Source of the DNA: Heterocephalus glaber
Taxonomy: Eukaryota > Chordata > Mammalia > Rodentia > Bathyergidae
Direction of reading: 5' to 3'
NCBI RefSeq assembly: GCF_000247695.1
Contig: NW_004624781.1
Span: 11,016,182-11,080,181, forward strand
Length of the DNA stretch: 64,000 nucleotides
Shown here: one piece after another, positions 12,190 through 23,200 of the stretch
Position numbering within the stretch: position 1 is the first letter of the stretch
Layout: each line of letters begins with the position of its first letter
Program-made: the position numbers and the translations under genes
Notes under the pieces: generated by a model
What the model saw: only the letters and a program-made list of their open reading frames with translations
The model's database searches: none
What the model was told of the DNA's origin: nothing

Positions 12190-12650
12190 TTCATCACGTG
12201 TTTCTTAAGCACTTACTTTGTGCTCGGCCCCAGGTTGGTTACTGGAGGGACACAGTTGAATTAAGGGAACTGGTGGGAGCAATGATACATTAATTTTGAA
12301 AAATGCAGGGCTATGATAGAGATACTAAGAAAAAATATATATGCACGGGAATGAGGTGATGGGGAAACACTTCAAGGGAAAGCACTAAGGTGTCCTATTT
12401 ACCCAGGTTTTGAAAAAATGGGGAGATTCTCAAGGTATCAGGCTTGGGCTGAGGAAGGAGTGTGTTGGTGAGAACTCTGGGATGAGGCCAGAGAGAATGG
12501 ATGGGGCCCCAGCTGAGCATTTTAGGCCTTTTTCCGTAGCAAAATTTTGGGCAAGTGAAAAAATACCTGATTTATTTTTTGGTAAGGTATTAAAGTCCAA
12601 GTCCATGAGGTCAGGGATGGAGAATTGTTGTGTAGACAAAAATCCAGGTG
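12190..12650 (-). mobile_element. L2 remnant, reverse
   Basis: 'cacgtgtttcttaagcactt' and 'actttgtgctcggccccagg' match the reversed L2 end. The purine-rich sequence that follows ('gggctgaggaaggagtgtg', 'atggggccccagctgagc') fits the reversed L2 body loosely. Confidence 0.45.
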
Positions 12651-12653
12651 AGG

Positions 12654-12722
12654 GGCCTAGGATGTAGCTCAGTGGCACAACTCAGTGGCAAGCGCAAGGC
12701 CCTGAGTTCAACCCTGGCAACT
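12654..12722 (+). mobile_element. ID-like SINE, rearranged
   Basis: 'gcctaggatgtagctcagtg' followed by 'caagcgcaaggccctgag' and 'ttcaaccctgg' is a forward ID unit. The A-box motif 'ctcagtggca' occurs twice 15 bases apart, pointing to a small internal duplication. Other ID copies in this window do not show it. Confidence 0.75.
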
Positions 12723-13276
12723 GTGGGGATAATTCCGGAGAGAGAGAGAGATTGCAGGCAGTAAACTCGGAGTAGAGGGCAGGGGTGGATTCTGAGGGAC
12801 CGTTTCCTGGGAGTGGGATCAGGAGGATGTGCTGGGGCAAGTGACTGGAGTCAGAGTTAGGCGCCCGAGTACTGGCTGGGACAGTTTGGTGGGGTGGGGT
12901 GTGAAGAGGAGAGAAGGCCCGGGTTCGATTTGGGAGGCACTGATCCGCCGATCTGGAGGTGCTTGCTGGAACTGCAGGCCTGGCAGGAAGTTGTAAGGGG
13001 ATAGTACGTGTGGAATGAGGAGGAATAACATTTAACAAGGACTTGGGCGCAGGAGAGCTGGTTTGGAGACAGGGAGCCCCAGCTCTGAGCAGCACTTTTG
13101 CTAGGGAGTTGGGAGATTGAAACTCTATAACCGTGAGAACACCGTCGGGTTTTTGAAGTGCTTTCAGTAGAAAATAAATCTAAGGTCCAACCGAGTACAT
13201 GTGGTTGGGGAATTGAATGTGGTAATGGGTGCAGGAGAGAGAAGAGTGTCTTTTTAAAAAAAAAGCTGGAGTGGGA

Positions 13277-13469
13277 GCTGGGCGTGTGGTGGTGCACACC
13301 TATAATCCTAGCACTCTTGGAGGCTGAGGCAGGAGGATTGCAAGTTTGAGCCCAGCCTGGGCAATTTAGCTACTTAGTAAGACCTTGTCTCAAAATACAA
13401 TAAAAAAAAAAAGTTAAAAAGTGTGAAGGCCCTGGGTTTAATCCCCAGTACTGCAAAAACAAACAAAAT
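13277..13469 (+). mobile_element. B1-dID composite SINE
   Basis: A B1 half ('gctgggcgtgtggtggtgca', 'ggaggctgaggcaggaggat', 'gagcccagcctgggcaa') runs into an A-rich linker and then an ID-like tail ('ccctgggtttaatccccagt'). This 7SL plus tRNA composite is diagnostic of non-murid rodent lineages. Confidence 0.92.
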
Positions 13470-14556
13470 AGATTGAGAACTGGACATCCTGCGTGTACTT
13501 ACAAAAATCACGGGTGTTTGTAAGCCCAGAGCCAGGGTCTCAAACTCTGCTGCCCCAGTGGCGTTCGAGTTCTCTGTGTTTCAGAGGTAAGGTCTTCCCA
13601 ACATGGACGAGGGAAGAACTGCTGCTGCTTTTTCTTCTTAACTTTCTGCACAGCCCAGCAGGCATTGATTTATCCTGTCTCTGAGGGGAATCTGCCTCCC
13701 GCTTGGCAGGACCTCAAGGCTGGAGCAGTGGATGAATAGTGGCTTTGGAGAGGTCTCCGTGCTGCCCCCGGAGGAAGGCTTTGTTGGGGAGGCAGTTGAA
13801 AGAGGGGCCTGAGAAGGGCAGAGGGCCTTCAAAGGACGGGTCTGGCCATGGGAAACTGCAAGATTTTTTTTTTTTTTGTCTTTTTAAAGTTGACCAGGAA
13901 AAGAAAAAGCAGTGAACAGGCATTGGCTGGTCCGGCTGTCAGGGGCACTGGGGGCCAGTCACTGAGGCTTTGTGTGGGTGACACTGTTGTTTCTCCGGCA
14001 TTTTCCCATGTGGAGCACTCTCGGGAAGTCTTGGCAGGAAGTTGATAATGTTGCAGGCTGGGGAGGGACAAGGGAAGTGCCGTGTTCTCAGGGGGACCCG
14101 ATATTATTTTTCATTCCAGTGGCCTGAAGGAAGGGCCTCCTTGGTCCTCCTAGACTCTCAATTGTTTTCTGCCCGCTCTCCCTAACTGTCCACCCTGTCA
14201 TTGTCCCGCTAATGTGTGCTATGTGTTTTTCCTTTATCTCTGTGCTGGGAAATTAGAAGCCTTCACCCACACTGTGGTAAGTAGATTAAAGTGAAAGCCT
14301 GTTTTTATGGTGTGGGGAACACCGGGCACATAGGAGGGCAACATTCTGTGTGTGTTGGATCTGACAGCAGGGTAGGGGGGCTTGCGATGCCAGTGTCTTC
14401 TAATACCCGAAAGCTGAGCCCCGGCTGGAGTTTTCTTCAAAGAGGTTTATATTTGATCTGTTGGCACTTCCGTGGGGAAGGGAGGTGTGGAGTGGGTGAT
14501 TCTGGGATGATTCTTTTCTTGCTGTTGTTTTCTTCTCTGTCTTTTGAACTTTGCAG
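13470..14556. other. No recognised feature
   Basis: Contains a 13-base T run at 13865-13877. No repeat family or gene recognised; overlapping open frames on both strands lack domains. Confidence 0.45.
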
Positions 14557-14625
14557 AAAGGCCTTCCAGTTGGACAGTCAGATCCTGCTTAGGATGTTGG
14601 TGACCAAACAGTCCCCTTTTGTTAA
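14557..14625 (+). other. Weak candidate 69-bp cassette exon
   Basis: A strong pyrimidine tract and 'tttgcag' precede 69 bases open in one frame (KAFQLDSQILLRMLVTKQSP...), followed by 'gtgagcg'. The length is a multiple of three, as for a skippable exon. The donor is only moderate (TTAA before gtgagc) and the peptide is not recognised. No companion exon was found. Confidence 0.15.
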
Positions 14626-15143
14626 GTGAGCGTCCTATTTTTGTTTCTATTGAGAGGTGCCCTTCAGGACAGCAGAGCCATTCTTCGGGCTGTTTATAAC
14701 CGGGTCCTGAAGAAACCTAAACAGAAATCATTCTAGACCTGGGCCAAGCACCTCCTTGCCTTGCTAGGCAAAGCTAAACCCACACAAGGTGAAATCTAAC
14801 CAGCGGGTTACCTGAGAACCACCTTGGGGAGCTCGCCAGCTTGACTTCTCTCCTTGGCCACCATCCAAAGAGCTAGAGAAGGCCAGACCAGGGCCTTCCT
14901 GAGCCGACATGCTGTGAGAGAGTTACAGCGCTTGGTGGAGCAGGTTAGCTCGGGTTATGCTTTAAAAAGGCCCTGTGTGAGCTTGAGACACTGAGCGTCT
15001 ATGAGAATCCTGGAGGAAATGGCTTGAAGAAGTCAGTTGTGGCTATAAGTCTAGTTGTCCTAGAGTAGTGTAATTTAAGGGAAAATTTTCCTCTTTATGA
15101 TTCAAGCTTTCACTAAGTTTATATATATTTCAATAAGCATATA
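14626..15143. other. No recognised feature
   Basis: Unique-looking sequence; nothing recognised. Confidence 0.45.
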
Positions 15144-15167
15144 ACACACACACACACACACACACAC
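15144..15167. repeat. (AC)n microsatellite
   Basis: About 12 AC units. Confidence 0.95.
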
Positions 15168-15298
15168 TTTTTCCTTATTTTAAAGAAAAATATGTTCATA
15201 GCTTTAGCCCATCTTGGCATGTTTCCATCATTCCTGTTCCTGCCTTTTTCCTTCCACAGAATAGATAAACTGAGACAGTTGAGAAAATTCTGAGATTA

Positions 15299-15362
15299 TA
15301 ATATATATATATGTGTGTGTGTATATATATATATGAATATATATATATATATATATATATAT
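15299..15362. repeat. AT/TG microsatellite
   Basis: Two alternating TA tracts flank a short TG run and a 'gaa' interruption. The TA tracts are self-complementary and could extrude a cruciform. Confidence 0.95.
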
Positions 15363-16180
15363 GATTTGCTAATGTAGAGAACTGGCATTCTGTTGTATGG
15401 GGTTAACCTCTGTGATGTGAAATAGAATCTTTGTTTCTTACCCCAAATCATCTGGTATAAGCCTTCCTTCCGATCAAACTTCATTGCCCACAAGTGCTGC
15501 CTTTGGTTTTCAGAAATGTTCTCTCCGCTTTAGGTATCAACTGAAGGGTCATTTCAGGTTCTTTGGGTGAAATAGGGAAATAATGTGGGACTTTGTCAAA
15601 GAAAGAACAACTGGCTAGAAAAGTTCTAACTCCTCAATCGTTTGGAGCCTTCTCACAGGTGAGATCATTGGTGTGTTTGAGTTCCGAGCTCCCCCTTGGA
15701 CTGGCCAGTGCTTCCCGCTTTGCTGGCTCTATGCTTTCCCTGTGTGTTAGAGGAGGAGACACCTGTCTTTGGGGGATCCCCCAGCAGTATGGGAGCATCT
15801 GTCCAGCTGGCCTCTGTGGAGACAGACGACTGAGGAGGGAAGCAGTTTGGAGCGGGGCATCATTTTTGAGGCTGAAGTACATTTTAGGAAGTTAGAGACT
15901 TGTGCTGTAGCAGAGAAGTTGAGCTAAATATGCAATTCTATTTTAATTTTCATTTTATGCCAAGGCAAAAGTGTTGGGAGCTAGACTGTAAATGTATAAG
16001 TAAGTCACTGCAACAAGAGCCCCTTGCAAAAGGCAGATCTGGAGAGGCCAAATACTTCCTGACATCCTTCAGTGCCTATGAGTAACTATTCCCGGAGTGA
16101 GCTCTGGGGAAGGAACCGCCTAACCTCCATCATTGTCATGGGTCACACAGAGGGTGACCAAACTGGGAAGTATTTGGTTG
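15363..16180. other. No recognised feature
   Basis: No repeat or gene recognised. Open frames at 15593-15895 and its reverse lack domains. Confidence 0.45.
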
Positions 16181-16509
16181 TCTTCATCAGCTTGGGCTGC
16201 TGTAAGAAAAATCCCAAGGACTGGGGGGCTTAATCTGTTTTCTCACAGTTCTGGAGAGTAAGACCTCAAATCCCAGCTGAGGGCTCTCTTAATGGCTTAC
16301 AGATGTTACTTACCTCCTCTCCATACACTCATGTGGCAGAGAAGCTCATGTCTCTTCTTCTGAGGATACTAATTCTATCATGGCGCTCCACCTTCATGCC
16401 TTGTCTAAAACCTAATTACCCCCAAAAGGCCACCTTCTAATACCATCCCAGTGGGGCTTAGTGCTTCAACATATACATTGGTGGGGGGCGCAAACCTCAG
16501 ACCATTGCA
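16181..16509 (-). mobile_element. MaLR solo LTR, MLT1-type
   Basis: The series 'gcttgggctgctgtaagaaa', 'ttctcacagttctggagagt', 'catgtggcagagaagctcat', 'aaaggccaccttctaatacc' and 'ttcaacatatacattggtgg' is the reverse complement of an MLT1-class MaLR LTR in the expected order. No internal region is present, so this is a solo LTR or fragment. Confidence 0.85.
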
Positions 16510-17449
16510 TGGGTCAATGCTTAAAGCATTCTAATAACTTTCAGGGTGTTCAGTCTGTCTCCAAAAATGTTATTAAAAAGCCTTAACTCATTTTTTTGCT
16601 TAAATAGAGCCCTGTTTTTTGGTTTTTTGTTTTTGTTTTTTTTCTGAGTATGTTTTATCCTCCTCTTCCTGTATTGTTTGAAATCTGTGGCGGTAAAGCC
16701 CAAGGTAATTAAGTCTGTGGTATCATTGTTTTAAATTAGAGTGTATGATTTATTATTTATTTATTTTTTTTGGTAATTCAACAACAAGTTCCTTCATATT
16801 CTGCATAATTGGATCACATTTTAATTTCATTGCAAGTAAAGATCTATTTTACATTTCTATTAGGAAGACAGGCCCCTGTGGCTAGGTCTGAATTAGGTTG
16901 TTTGCTGTTGGATGTACTGAAACAGGGAGTCTTAAGAGTCGATTCAACTTCTAAAAAAACTCATCTCTAATTCTTTAAGGCAGGGAAGGAAAACTTCAAT
17001 CTAAAACTGATAAGCAGTCATGGATTTTTACCTCAAAACAAGTATTGAGAAAACAAAATGAAATATACAGGCACTGTAGCAAGCAGAGAATAACTAAATC
17101 GTGGGTCACATATACTCTAAAAACATGCTGATCTTTGACACAGACATATATGTTTGTAATTATATTTTATTATCTGTATGGTTAACACCCAGGGTATTTA
17201 CATGAAGCCAAAAAATAAGACTGTGAAGGGTACAGAAGACATATAACTAAGAGGCCTGAATTCCGATCCTGCTTTGACTATTAATTATGTAAGTGATTTT
17301 GACCAAATACATAGCTTTCATGCAGCGGCCTTACCTTCTCTATGGAACAGCCATGCCCTGAGCTACTCTTCTTACAATCCCATGACTAAGACCCAACATT
17401 TTAAAAGAACCAGCAAAGATCACACTTTCTTTATACTTCCAGCTTAAAA
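16510..17449. other. No recognised feature
   Basis: AT-rich, with T-rich runs at 16612-16642. No repeat family assigned. Confidence 0.4.
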
Positions 17450-17965
17450 AAATTATTATTGGGACATAATTTATGTATCATTCAAGTTTCTCATTTTAAG
17501 AGTGCAATTCAATAATTTTTAGTAAAGTTATGGAGTTGGACAACCACCACCATCATCCCAGGAAGATCCATATCTATCACATTCCCTTACTACCCTTAAC
17601 CTAAGACAACTATTAGTCTCCATGTTCCTTTTATGGATATTTCACTTAAATGGAATTATATAAAATGAAGTCTTTTAGGTCTGGTTTCTTTCGCTTAGCA
17701 TCCTGTTTATAGCACAAATCAACACAGGTTGAGTATCTCTTATCTGAATTGCTTGGGATGAGAAGTGTTTCACAATTCAGAGTTTTTTGAATTTTGTAAT
17801 ATTTATGTAGACATTAATGGTTGAGCATGCTTAATCCAAAAACTTTAGATTTCCAGATTAGAGATGCTCAACCTGAACCTTTTTATTGCCGAGCAATATT
17901 CCATTGAATGGATATACCACATTTTGTTTGTCTGTCCATCAGCTGATGGGCTCCTTTTCCTCTTC
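17450..17965. mobile_element. Old L1 (L1M) 3' region, split by a DNA transposon
   Basis: 'ttaagagtgcaattcaataa', 'ttatggagttggacaacc', 'catttaaatgga-like' (here 'cacttaaatggaattata'), 'tttctttcgcttagcatcc' and then 'caatattccattgaatggat', 'ataccacattttgtttgtct' are consecutive blocks of an old L1 3' region. The blocks are separated by the MER2-like insertion at 17725-17875. Orientation is left open. Confidence 0.75.
17725..17875. mobile_element. MER2-like (Tigger) nonautonomous DNA transposon
   Basis: Starts 'caggttgagtatctcttatc' and ends 'gagatgctcaacctg'. The ends are imperfect inverted repeats ('caggttgag...' against the reverse of '...ctcaacctg'). The interior has 'gcttgggatgagaagtgttt', as in MER2. 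At 151 bp it is internally deleted relative to MER2. A TA duplication is not clear at the borders. Its position inside the L1 region dates it as younger than that L1. Confidence 0.8.
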
Positions 17966-18269
17966 CATCCAGTAGTCACTTACTGTCCCTGTAGCCATCT
18001 CCACACCTGAAAGGAACAGATCACACTTAGAGAAGTGCAAGGTCTTTATGATTGAGGCCTTCCCTTGCAGAAAAGGCTAGAGTTTGGTGTTTCTGTCTAC
18101 TTAAAGACTTCCAAGTATGTGCACAAGTATGACCGGGTTGGGTCACTGAGAATGTGACTGAGTAACTCTGCAGTAGCCATCAGTAGGTTTGACAATACTA
18201 GATGTAGTGCTTCTCTGCAGTATGCTGCAGTAAATATGAGTGTGTGGCTTCCCCCGTTAGCCAGTTTCT

Positions 18270-18644
18270 TGTCTCTGAGATGAAATGTCTGACACTCAAC
18301 TTAAAGGAGAGGTTTACCTTGGCTCATGGTTTCAGAGGATTCAGTTCATGATTGGCTGGCTCCAATACAGAAACAGTATGGTGGAAGGGCCCAGCAGAGG
18401 AAAGCTGTTTTCCCCATGGCAGCCAGGAAGCAGAAAGAAAGGAGGAGTGGGGATAAGAATGCACCCTTCCAGGTCACACTCCCAATGACCCAGGCCTTCA
18501 ATTAGGCTCCGTCTCCTAGCAGCACATGAATTCATCAATGGATTAATCTACTGACGAGCACTCTTCATGATCCAGTCATCTTTGAAAGCCCTGCCTCTGA
18601 ATACATGAGACTTTAGGGGACATTTCAGGTCTAACTGATAACAG
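18270..18644 (-). mobile_element. MaLR/ERVL-like solo LTR, copy A
   Basis: Shares ordered blocks with 35569-35923: 'aacttaaaggagaggttta' near the start, 'ctggctccaatacagaaa' in the middle, 'catcaatggattaatc' and 'tacatgagactttagggg' near the end. The layout matches rodent MaLR/ERVL LTRs read in reverse. No coding region accompanies it. Confidence 0.7.
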
Positions 18645-20054
18645 TCACTGAGCAACTGACCCAGTTCCTGCCTATAAAGCCTGCCTGCTCTTGTACATTT
18701 GTTTTACATTGGGTATGATGTATCTGATGTATCGGAGTCAAGAGTTAAGGACCCTGACTGTTAATCTGATTTAGTAACGTCATATTCAGTATTATCCCCT
18801 GCAGTCATCTGAATTGTCATGAACAACAAAGCCACCCAGGGAAAGAGTTGTGTGCTTTGCTTTTCATCTGGGGATCACAACTGTTAAAAATGGTAAAGGA
18901 AAGGTGAATAGATTGAGAGGAGGACTGAGCTAACTCTTTGCCTCTTCATTTCTTTAAAGAGAAGCTATGAACTAGCCGACTCTCCTGTGTTCATGTTTGG
19001 TGTTCTTTTTGTGTTGGGAGTGAAGACGGATGTGCATTTCCATCTGGTAAGCTGCTAGCTAATGGAGGGTAACAGCTCAGTATTCCAATGCTTCTCAAAT
19101 GGTTCTGCAGCTTGGAGCTCAGCTCTGGAAATGTGGTTCATCTGTAACATGGCTCCATCTTGCACTGTTCCTAGGACTCTCATTTCCTGGAATTCATTCC
19201 GGCTCATGTGTCCGTCAGACTGAAGGAGTAAGACCCTCTGTTTGCCCCTCTCATGTTCACCGAATAGGAGTGTTTTTAAGCATGCTGTGTTTTCCATTTC
19301 AGAAAGGTGGGACCCAGTATGTAGTGTGTGTGTGTGCGTGTGTGTGTGTGTGTGTACACGTGTGTACATATGGATGGATATAGACCCACATGCACATGTA
19401 TACACCTTGTTCTCCAACTGCATAACAGGACCAGGCGTATCAAAGCCAGCAGCTTGCTTCAGTTTTATTTAGCATGCTAATTATAAACAGCATCAGTAAT
19501 ATCTTTTGGAATGTAGAAGTTAGACTATTGGCTATTCCCAGCAGTAGAAGTGATGTGTAGTGCATCACGCCCTGCCTCCAGGGGCCTGGGAAAACTTTGC
19601 CTTGGTGGCATCCACATGGCAGGGGTTCTGTACAGAAAGATAAGCAGGCATTTTTCAGTAAACATCAGACCTCCCCTGAGTGTTGCCTGAGCTCCGGTGA
19701 CTGGGGCAGAGACAGCTCATGCTGCCCGGCCTCCTGAGGACCCACAGGCCAACCCAAGCGTGAGCACATTCTTCCCATTCTCTTTAAAGATCTTTACATT
19801 TTTCAGTGAAAAATTAAAAAAAATTATTTAATGAAATTTTAAAGCATTACATTTTTTTTCTTCTTTCTACCAGGAAAGGACTAGTTAGGAAAAAAAAAAT
19901 GTAGCACCATTTTGCTTGGTGGTAGAGGGAGAGGAGGGGAGGTCACTGTCCTTTCTGGGTTGGACTTGTAGGATCACAGCTGATCACGGTGGGGGGTGGT
20001 TTATGTAGGAGCCTCTGTCTAAGCCGGGGGAGCTACGAGAACAGAGAAGCCATA
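18645..20054. other. No gene; microsatellite only
   Basis: Apart from the TG repeat at 19325-19355, nothing recognised. 19790-19890 is A/T-rich with homopolymer runs. Confidence 0.45.
19325..19355. repeat. (TG)n microsatellite
   Basis: TG run with one CG interruption. It generates cysteine/valine-rich open frames that are not genes. Confidence 0.95.
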
Positions 20055-20175
20055 GCAGAGCCTTTTGTTTCCCCGGGAACCTAGCACAGCACTTTGCAGA
20101 CCGGAGGCACTCAGATCTCAGATGTTGTTTCGGGAGTAAGTAGCTGATAAATAAATACTTTCTGTACATCCATGC
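20055..20175 (+). mobile_element. L2 3'-end fragment
   Basis: 'aacctagcacagcactttgc' and 'ggaggcactcagat' resemble the cctagcacagtgcctggcac...aggcactcaata end of L2. Confidence 0.45.
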
Positions 20176-20444
20176 TGGTGTTCATGGTAGTGCCTGACTC
20201 AGAAATAAGACCCTCCAGATCTTTCCCTCTCTCTTCCCTCTTCCTCCACTTCCTGGCTCCTTCCCTTCCTCTCTCTACTGCCTTCCATAGTTCAACTCTT
20301 ATGCTTTGGAGCCACTGCCCAAGGGGCTGAGGTTACAGAGATGAAGTAAGATATTATCTGTGTCCACAGCAATGAGTCTGTGCCATCATCTCGGGGTTCA
20401 GCTGTGATTTGACAGGCATCCATCATATTTACGGGTTCCCACTT

Positions 20445-20600
20445 ATCCATTACTTACTCTGCTCCAGGTACTGGGCTCACAGGGCTCAGGCCTTCTAGTC
20501 ATCTCTGCCTTCTCACAGGGGGAAGAATTTGATCTCCGTTTTGCAGATGAAAGGCTGCGGCCTGGACTAGCTGTTTAGTCTGAGTCCAGATCCTTGATCT
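20445..20600 (+). mobile_element. MIR SINE
   Basis: 'ccattacttactctgctcca', 'gtactgggctcacagg', 'tctccgttttgcagatgaaa' and 'ggctgcggcctggactagc' give the MIR order (tgtgccaggcact, ccattttacagatgagg). Confidence 0.6.
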
Positions 20601-21879
20601 CAGAAGCTGTGGCTATGTCTCCTAGCAGTGCTCCCTCACCCATCCCCCTAATGGTGGTAAATGTGTCTACATAGCCTCTGTGCTCTGGACTCCTTGCCGT
20701 TTCTGTTCTGCCCTCCCCCATCTGTGAAGATGGGAAGTTGCATGGGGGCCGGTGGAACTCCATGGGGTTGTGCAGTGTCCAGCCCAGCCAGCTGACCATA
20801 GCAACCCCTAGAGATTGTTTTCTTACTTTCCCTTCCCCTCCATTTTTTCTTAATGCAGCTTCTTCCCCCTTCTGGTGGCAGATTTTCCTTTTATTCCTTA
20901 GGTATTCTGTTGCCCTTCCTAGGCCTGCTGTGGCCATGCCAGAGAACTCCTTGAGATTTAGCTGTCTTCCTCCCTGTCTTGGTTGACTTCTGGCTGAGTA
21001 GACAAAGAGAAGCTCCGATCTTTTGGGGGGGAGTTCCTGCATGCAGTCCTGACAGGTAACCTGAACCAGCTGAGAATAACTTCCGACTGGGGCTCAGCAT
21101 ACCCGGGCACTGTGGACTGTGCGTTCTAAAGAAGCAGAGGCTCTGAACACAGAGCTGTCCAGGTCCTCAGCGCTCTGCAGCCTGACCAGGAGCAGCTCAC
21201 AGGGAAGCTGCTGAACTTGGCATTGGGGGAGGAATGGCTCTATTCAGCCAGACTCTTGTGGGCTCACTGCCCCTTTCTGGAAGATGTCTATGTGAAGATC
21301 CCGAGCATGATCACCACAGACCTGTCTCTTGGTCTACTGCTTTTTTGAGCAGGGGAAAAAACTCAAACTCCACAGAAGTTAGTGAGGTTCATCTGAGTGC
21401 ACATGTACCACCCTGATAGTTTGGAGCAGAATCTGCCCCGTGCGGGCCAAATGCCATGAGAATGGCAACAGGGCAACCGCGCACTGGAGCTTTGAGATCA
21501 CAAAGCCTGGACAGTGTTTGACTGGAGCTCGGGATATTTCCGTTGCCTGTTTCAGCTCTGCTATAACCCTTGGGCCTGATTAGAAAACACATATTGCAGG
21601 ATTTGTGGAGCCAGGATTTTATGATTTTTTTTAGACCTACTCATTCTGACCTCCTTTTGTCTTTCATATCCATTCATTTTCCTTCTTTCCTTTCACCTGT
21701 CTATCTACCTGCAGTACCACACCTCTTTTCTGTAACAGAGCTATGCTCTCATCTCTGACGATGACACTGGGGTCCGAGTGATTTCTGAAAACCCTAGATC
21801 TCGTCTGTTACTTCCTCGCTTAGCGCCCTGCATCGGATCCCAGTTGCTCTTCGACTCTGAGGCCCTTTCCGGTGCCTTC
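20601..21879. other. No recognised feature
   Basis: Several overlapping open frames on both strands (20575-21042 minus, 20738-20986 plus) but no domain, no promoter and no recognised repeat. Confidence 0.45.
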
Positions 21880-22378
21880 ACCCAGCCCATCTCTTGCGCC
21901 TCCGCCTTGGCCTCACCGTCCCTCTGTCCCCATCATGCTCTGCCCTCCAGCTGCTCCGCATGGTGGTCCCCGAGCGTGCTGTGCCTTCTCACCTGCACGT
22001 GCTCTCCCTACACCCAAGTTCTTGCCACCAGGCACCCATTTAGCAAGCACTTCCTGGGTGCCAGGTCCTGCTGTGGAGCCCCGGGATGCAGCAGGGTACA
22101 GATATGTAAGGCCCTGGGGTTTGGGGTCCTCACTTGCTGAACCTGTCCATCTGAGGACTCTCAGCTGGGATCTGCTGTCCTAGAAGCTTCCCTGACCTCT
22201 CTCCCGTGGGTTACACATTATTCCTTTATCCTCTAAAACACCTAGATTTTCCCCATCCCAACACTTGTAATTAATTCATCTGAGTTGAGTGCTGAGCTCT
22301 TTGAAAGCAGAGAAGCTCCTTGCCTGGGCTAACACATAGCAGGTGCTCAACAAAAGTCCAATGACGAAATGAACGAAG
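21880..22378 (+). mobile_element. L2 3' region, about 0.5 kb
   Basis: Pyrimidine-rich middle ('tcttgcgcctccgccttggc') followed by 'gcttccctgacctctctccc', 'gctctttgaaagcagagaag' and 'acacatagcaggtgctcaac', 'aaatgaacgaagg'. This is the standard L2 3' order, ending with the tgaatgaatga-like end. A small 'gtgccaggtcctgctgtgg' block near 22050 is unusual within it. Confidence 0.7.
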
Positions 22379-22544
22379 GACACATTTAACCTAAAAGATC
22401 ATAGTAAGAAAATGCATTCTCTCTGCAATCATTCTGAACAAAACTTATTCTCTACAGTCAAGGGCTTGGCAGGGGCCTTTGACCAGTAGGCGGCATCGGA
22501 TGTTGCGGATGATAAGTTTGCTGTCAGTCAAAGCATTGCTTCTT

Positions 22545-23200
22545 TACATGTAATTTGTCTTCCTGGTTGCTTTTAAGGTTTTCTCTCCCTTTGGCATTGT
22601 GCAGGGTCATTATGATATGTTTAGGCCTGGGTTTATTTATTCTGTTTAGGACTGAATGTTCTTTTTCACTCTGATAACTTGTTTTCCTTGAACTCTGGGA
22701 CATTCTTAGACATTTCTTTTTTCTCGATCCTCTTTTCTGGAACTCCTGTTGGAGACATAAGAGAACTTCCCATTTTATCTTCTATTTCATTTCTTCTTTA
22801 TGCTTTTATTTGTTTCTCTGTGTCCAGTGCTCTGAGCAATTTCCTCAGTCCTTTCTTTGAGCCCACTTTGCTCTCTGTCTAATCTACTGTGTAAACTGCT
22901 GATTGAATTTTTTAAGTGATGGTTTAATATACATGCTGTGAAGTAATGAAGCTTTCCCGTGATGGTCCACTCGTGTGTGTCACCCACATCCTTAGCAAAC
23001 ATCTCCAGCTCCCTAAAATGCCCCTCCTTGCATTATATTGAACTTCATATAAATGGAAACCTACCAAATGTATTCTTTTGTGTCATGTTCTTTGCTTTTT
23101 TAATTTTAAAGACTATATTTGTTCTTACTGGAAAATGTTTTTCTTTTTGTCTGTTTTTTGGGTCATAGTTTTCTGTTAGCTTCTTTATGTTTTCTATTTC
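22545..23200. mobile_element. L1 remnant, T-rich
   Basis: 'ctctgtctaatctactgtgt', 'aaactgctgattgaattttt' and later 'catataaatggaaacctacc', 'tattcttttgtgtcatgttc' resemble T-rich segments of old L1 3' regions. Boundaries and subfamily are uncertain; it may be two fragments. Confidence 0.5.

Noticed and set aside
19055..19472. Cysteine/valine- and histidine/threonine-rich frames
   Set aside because: They come from a TG microsatellite read on both strands.
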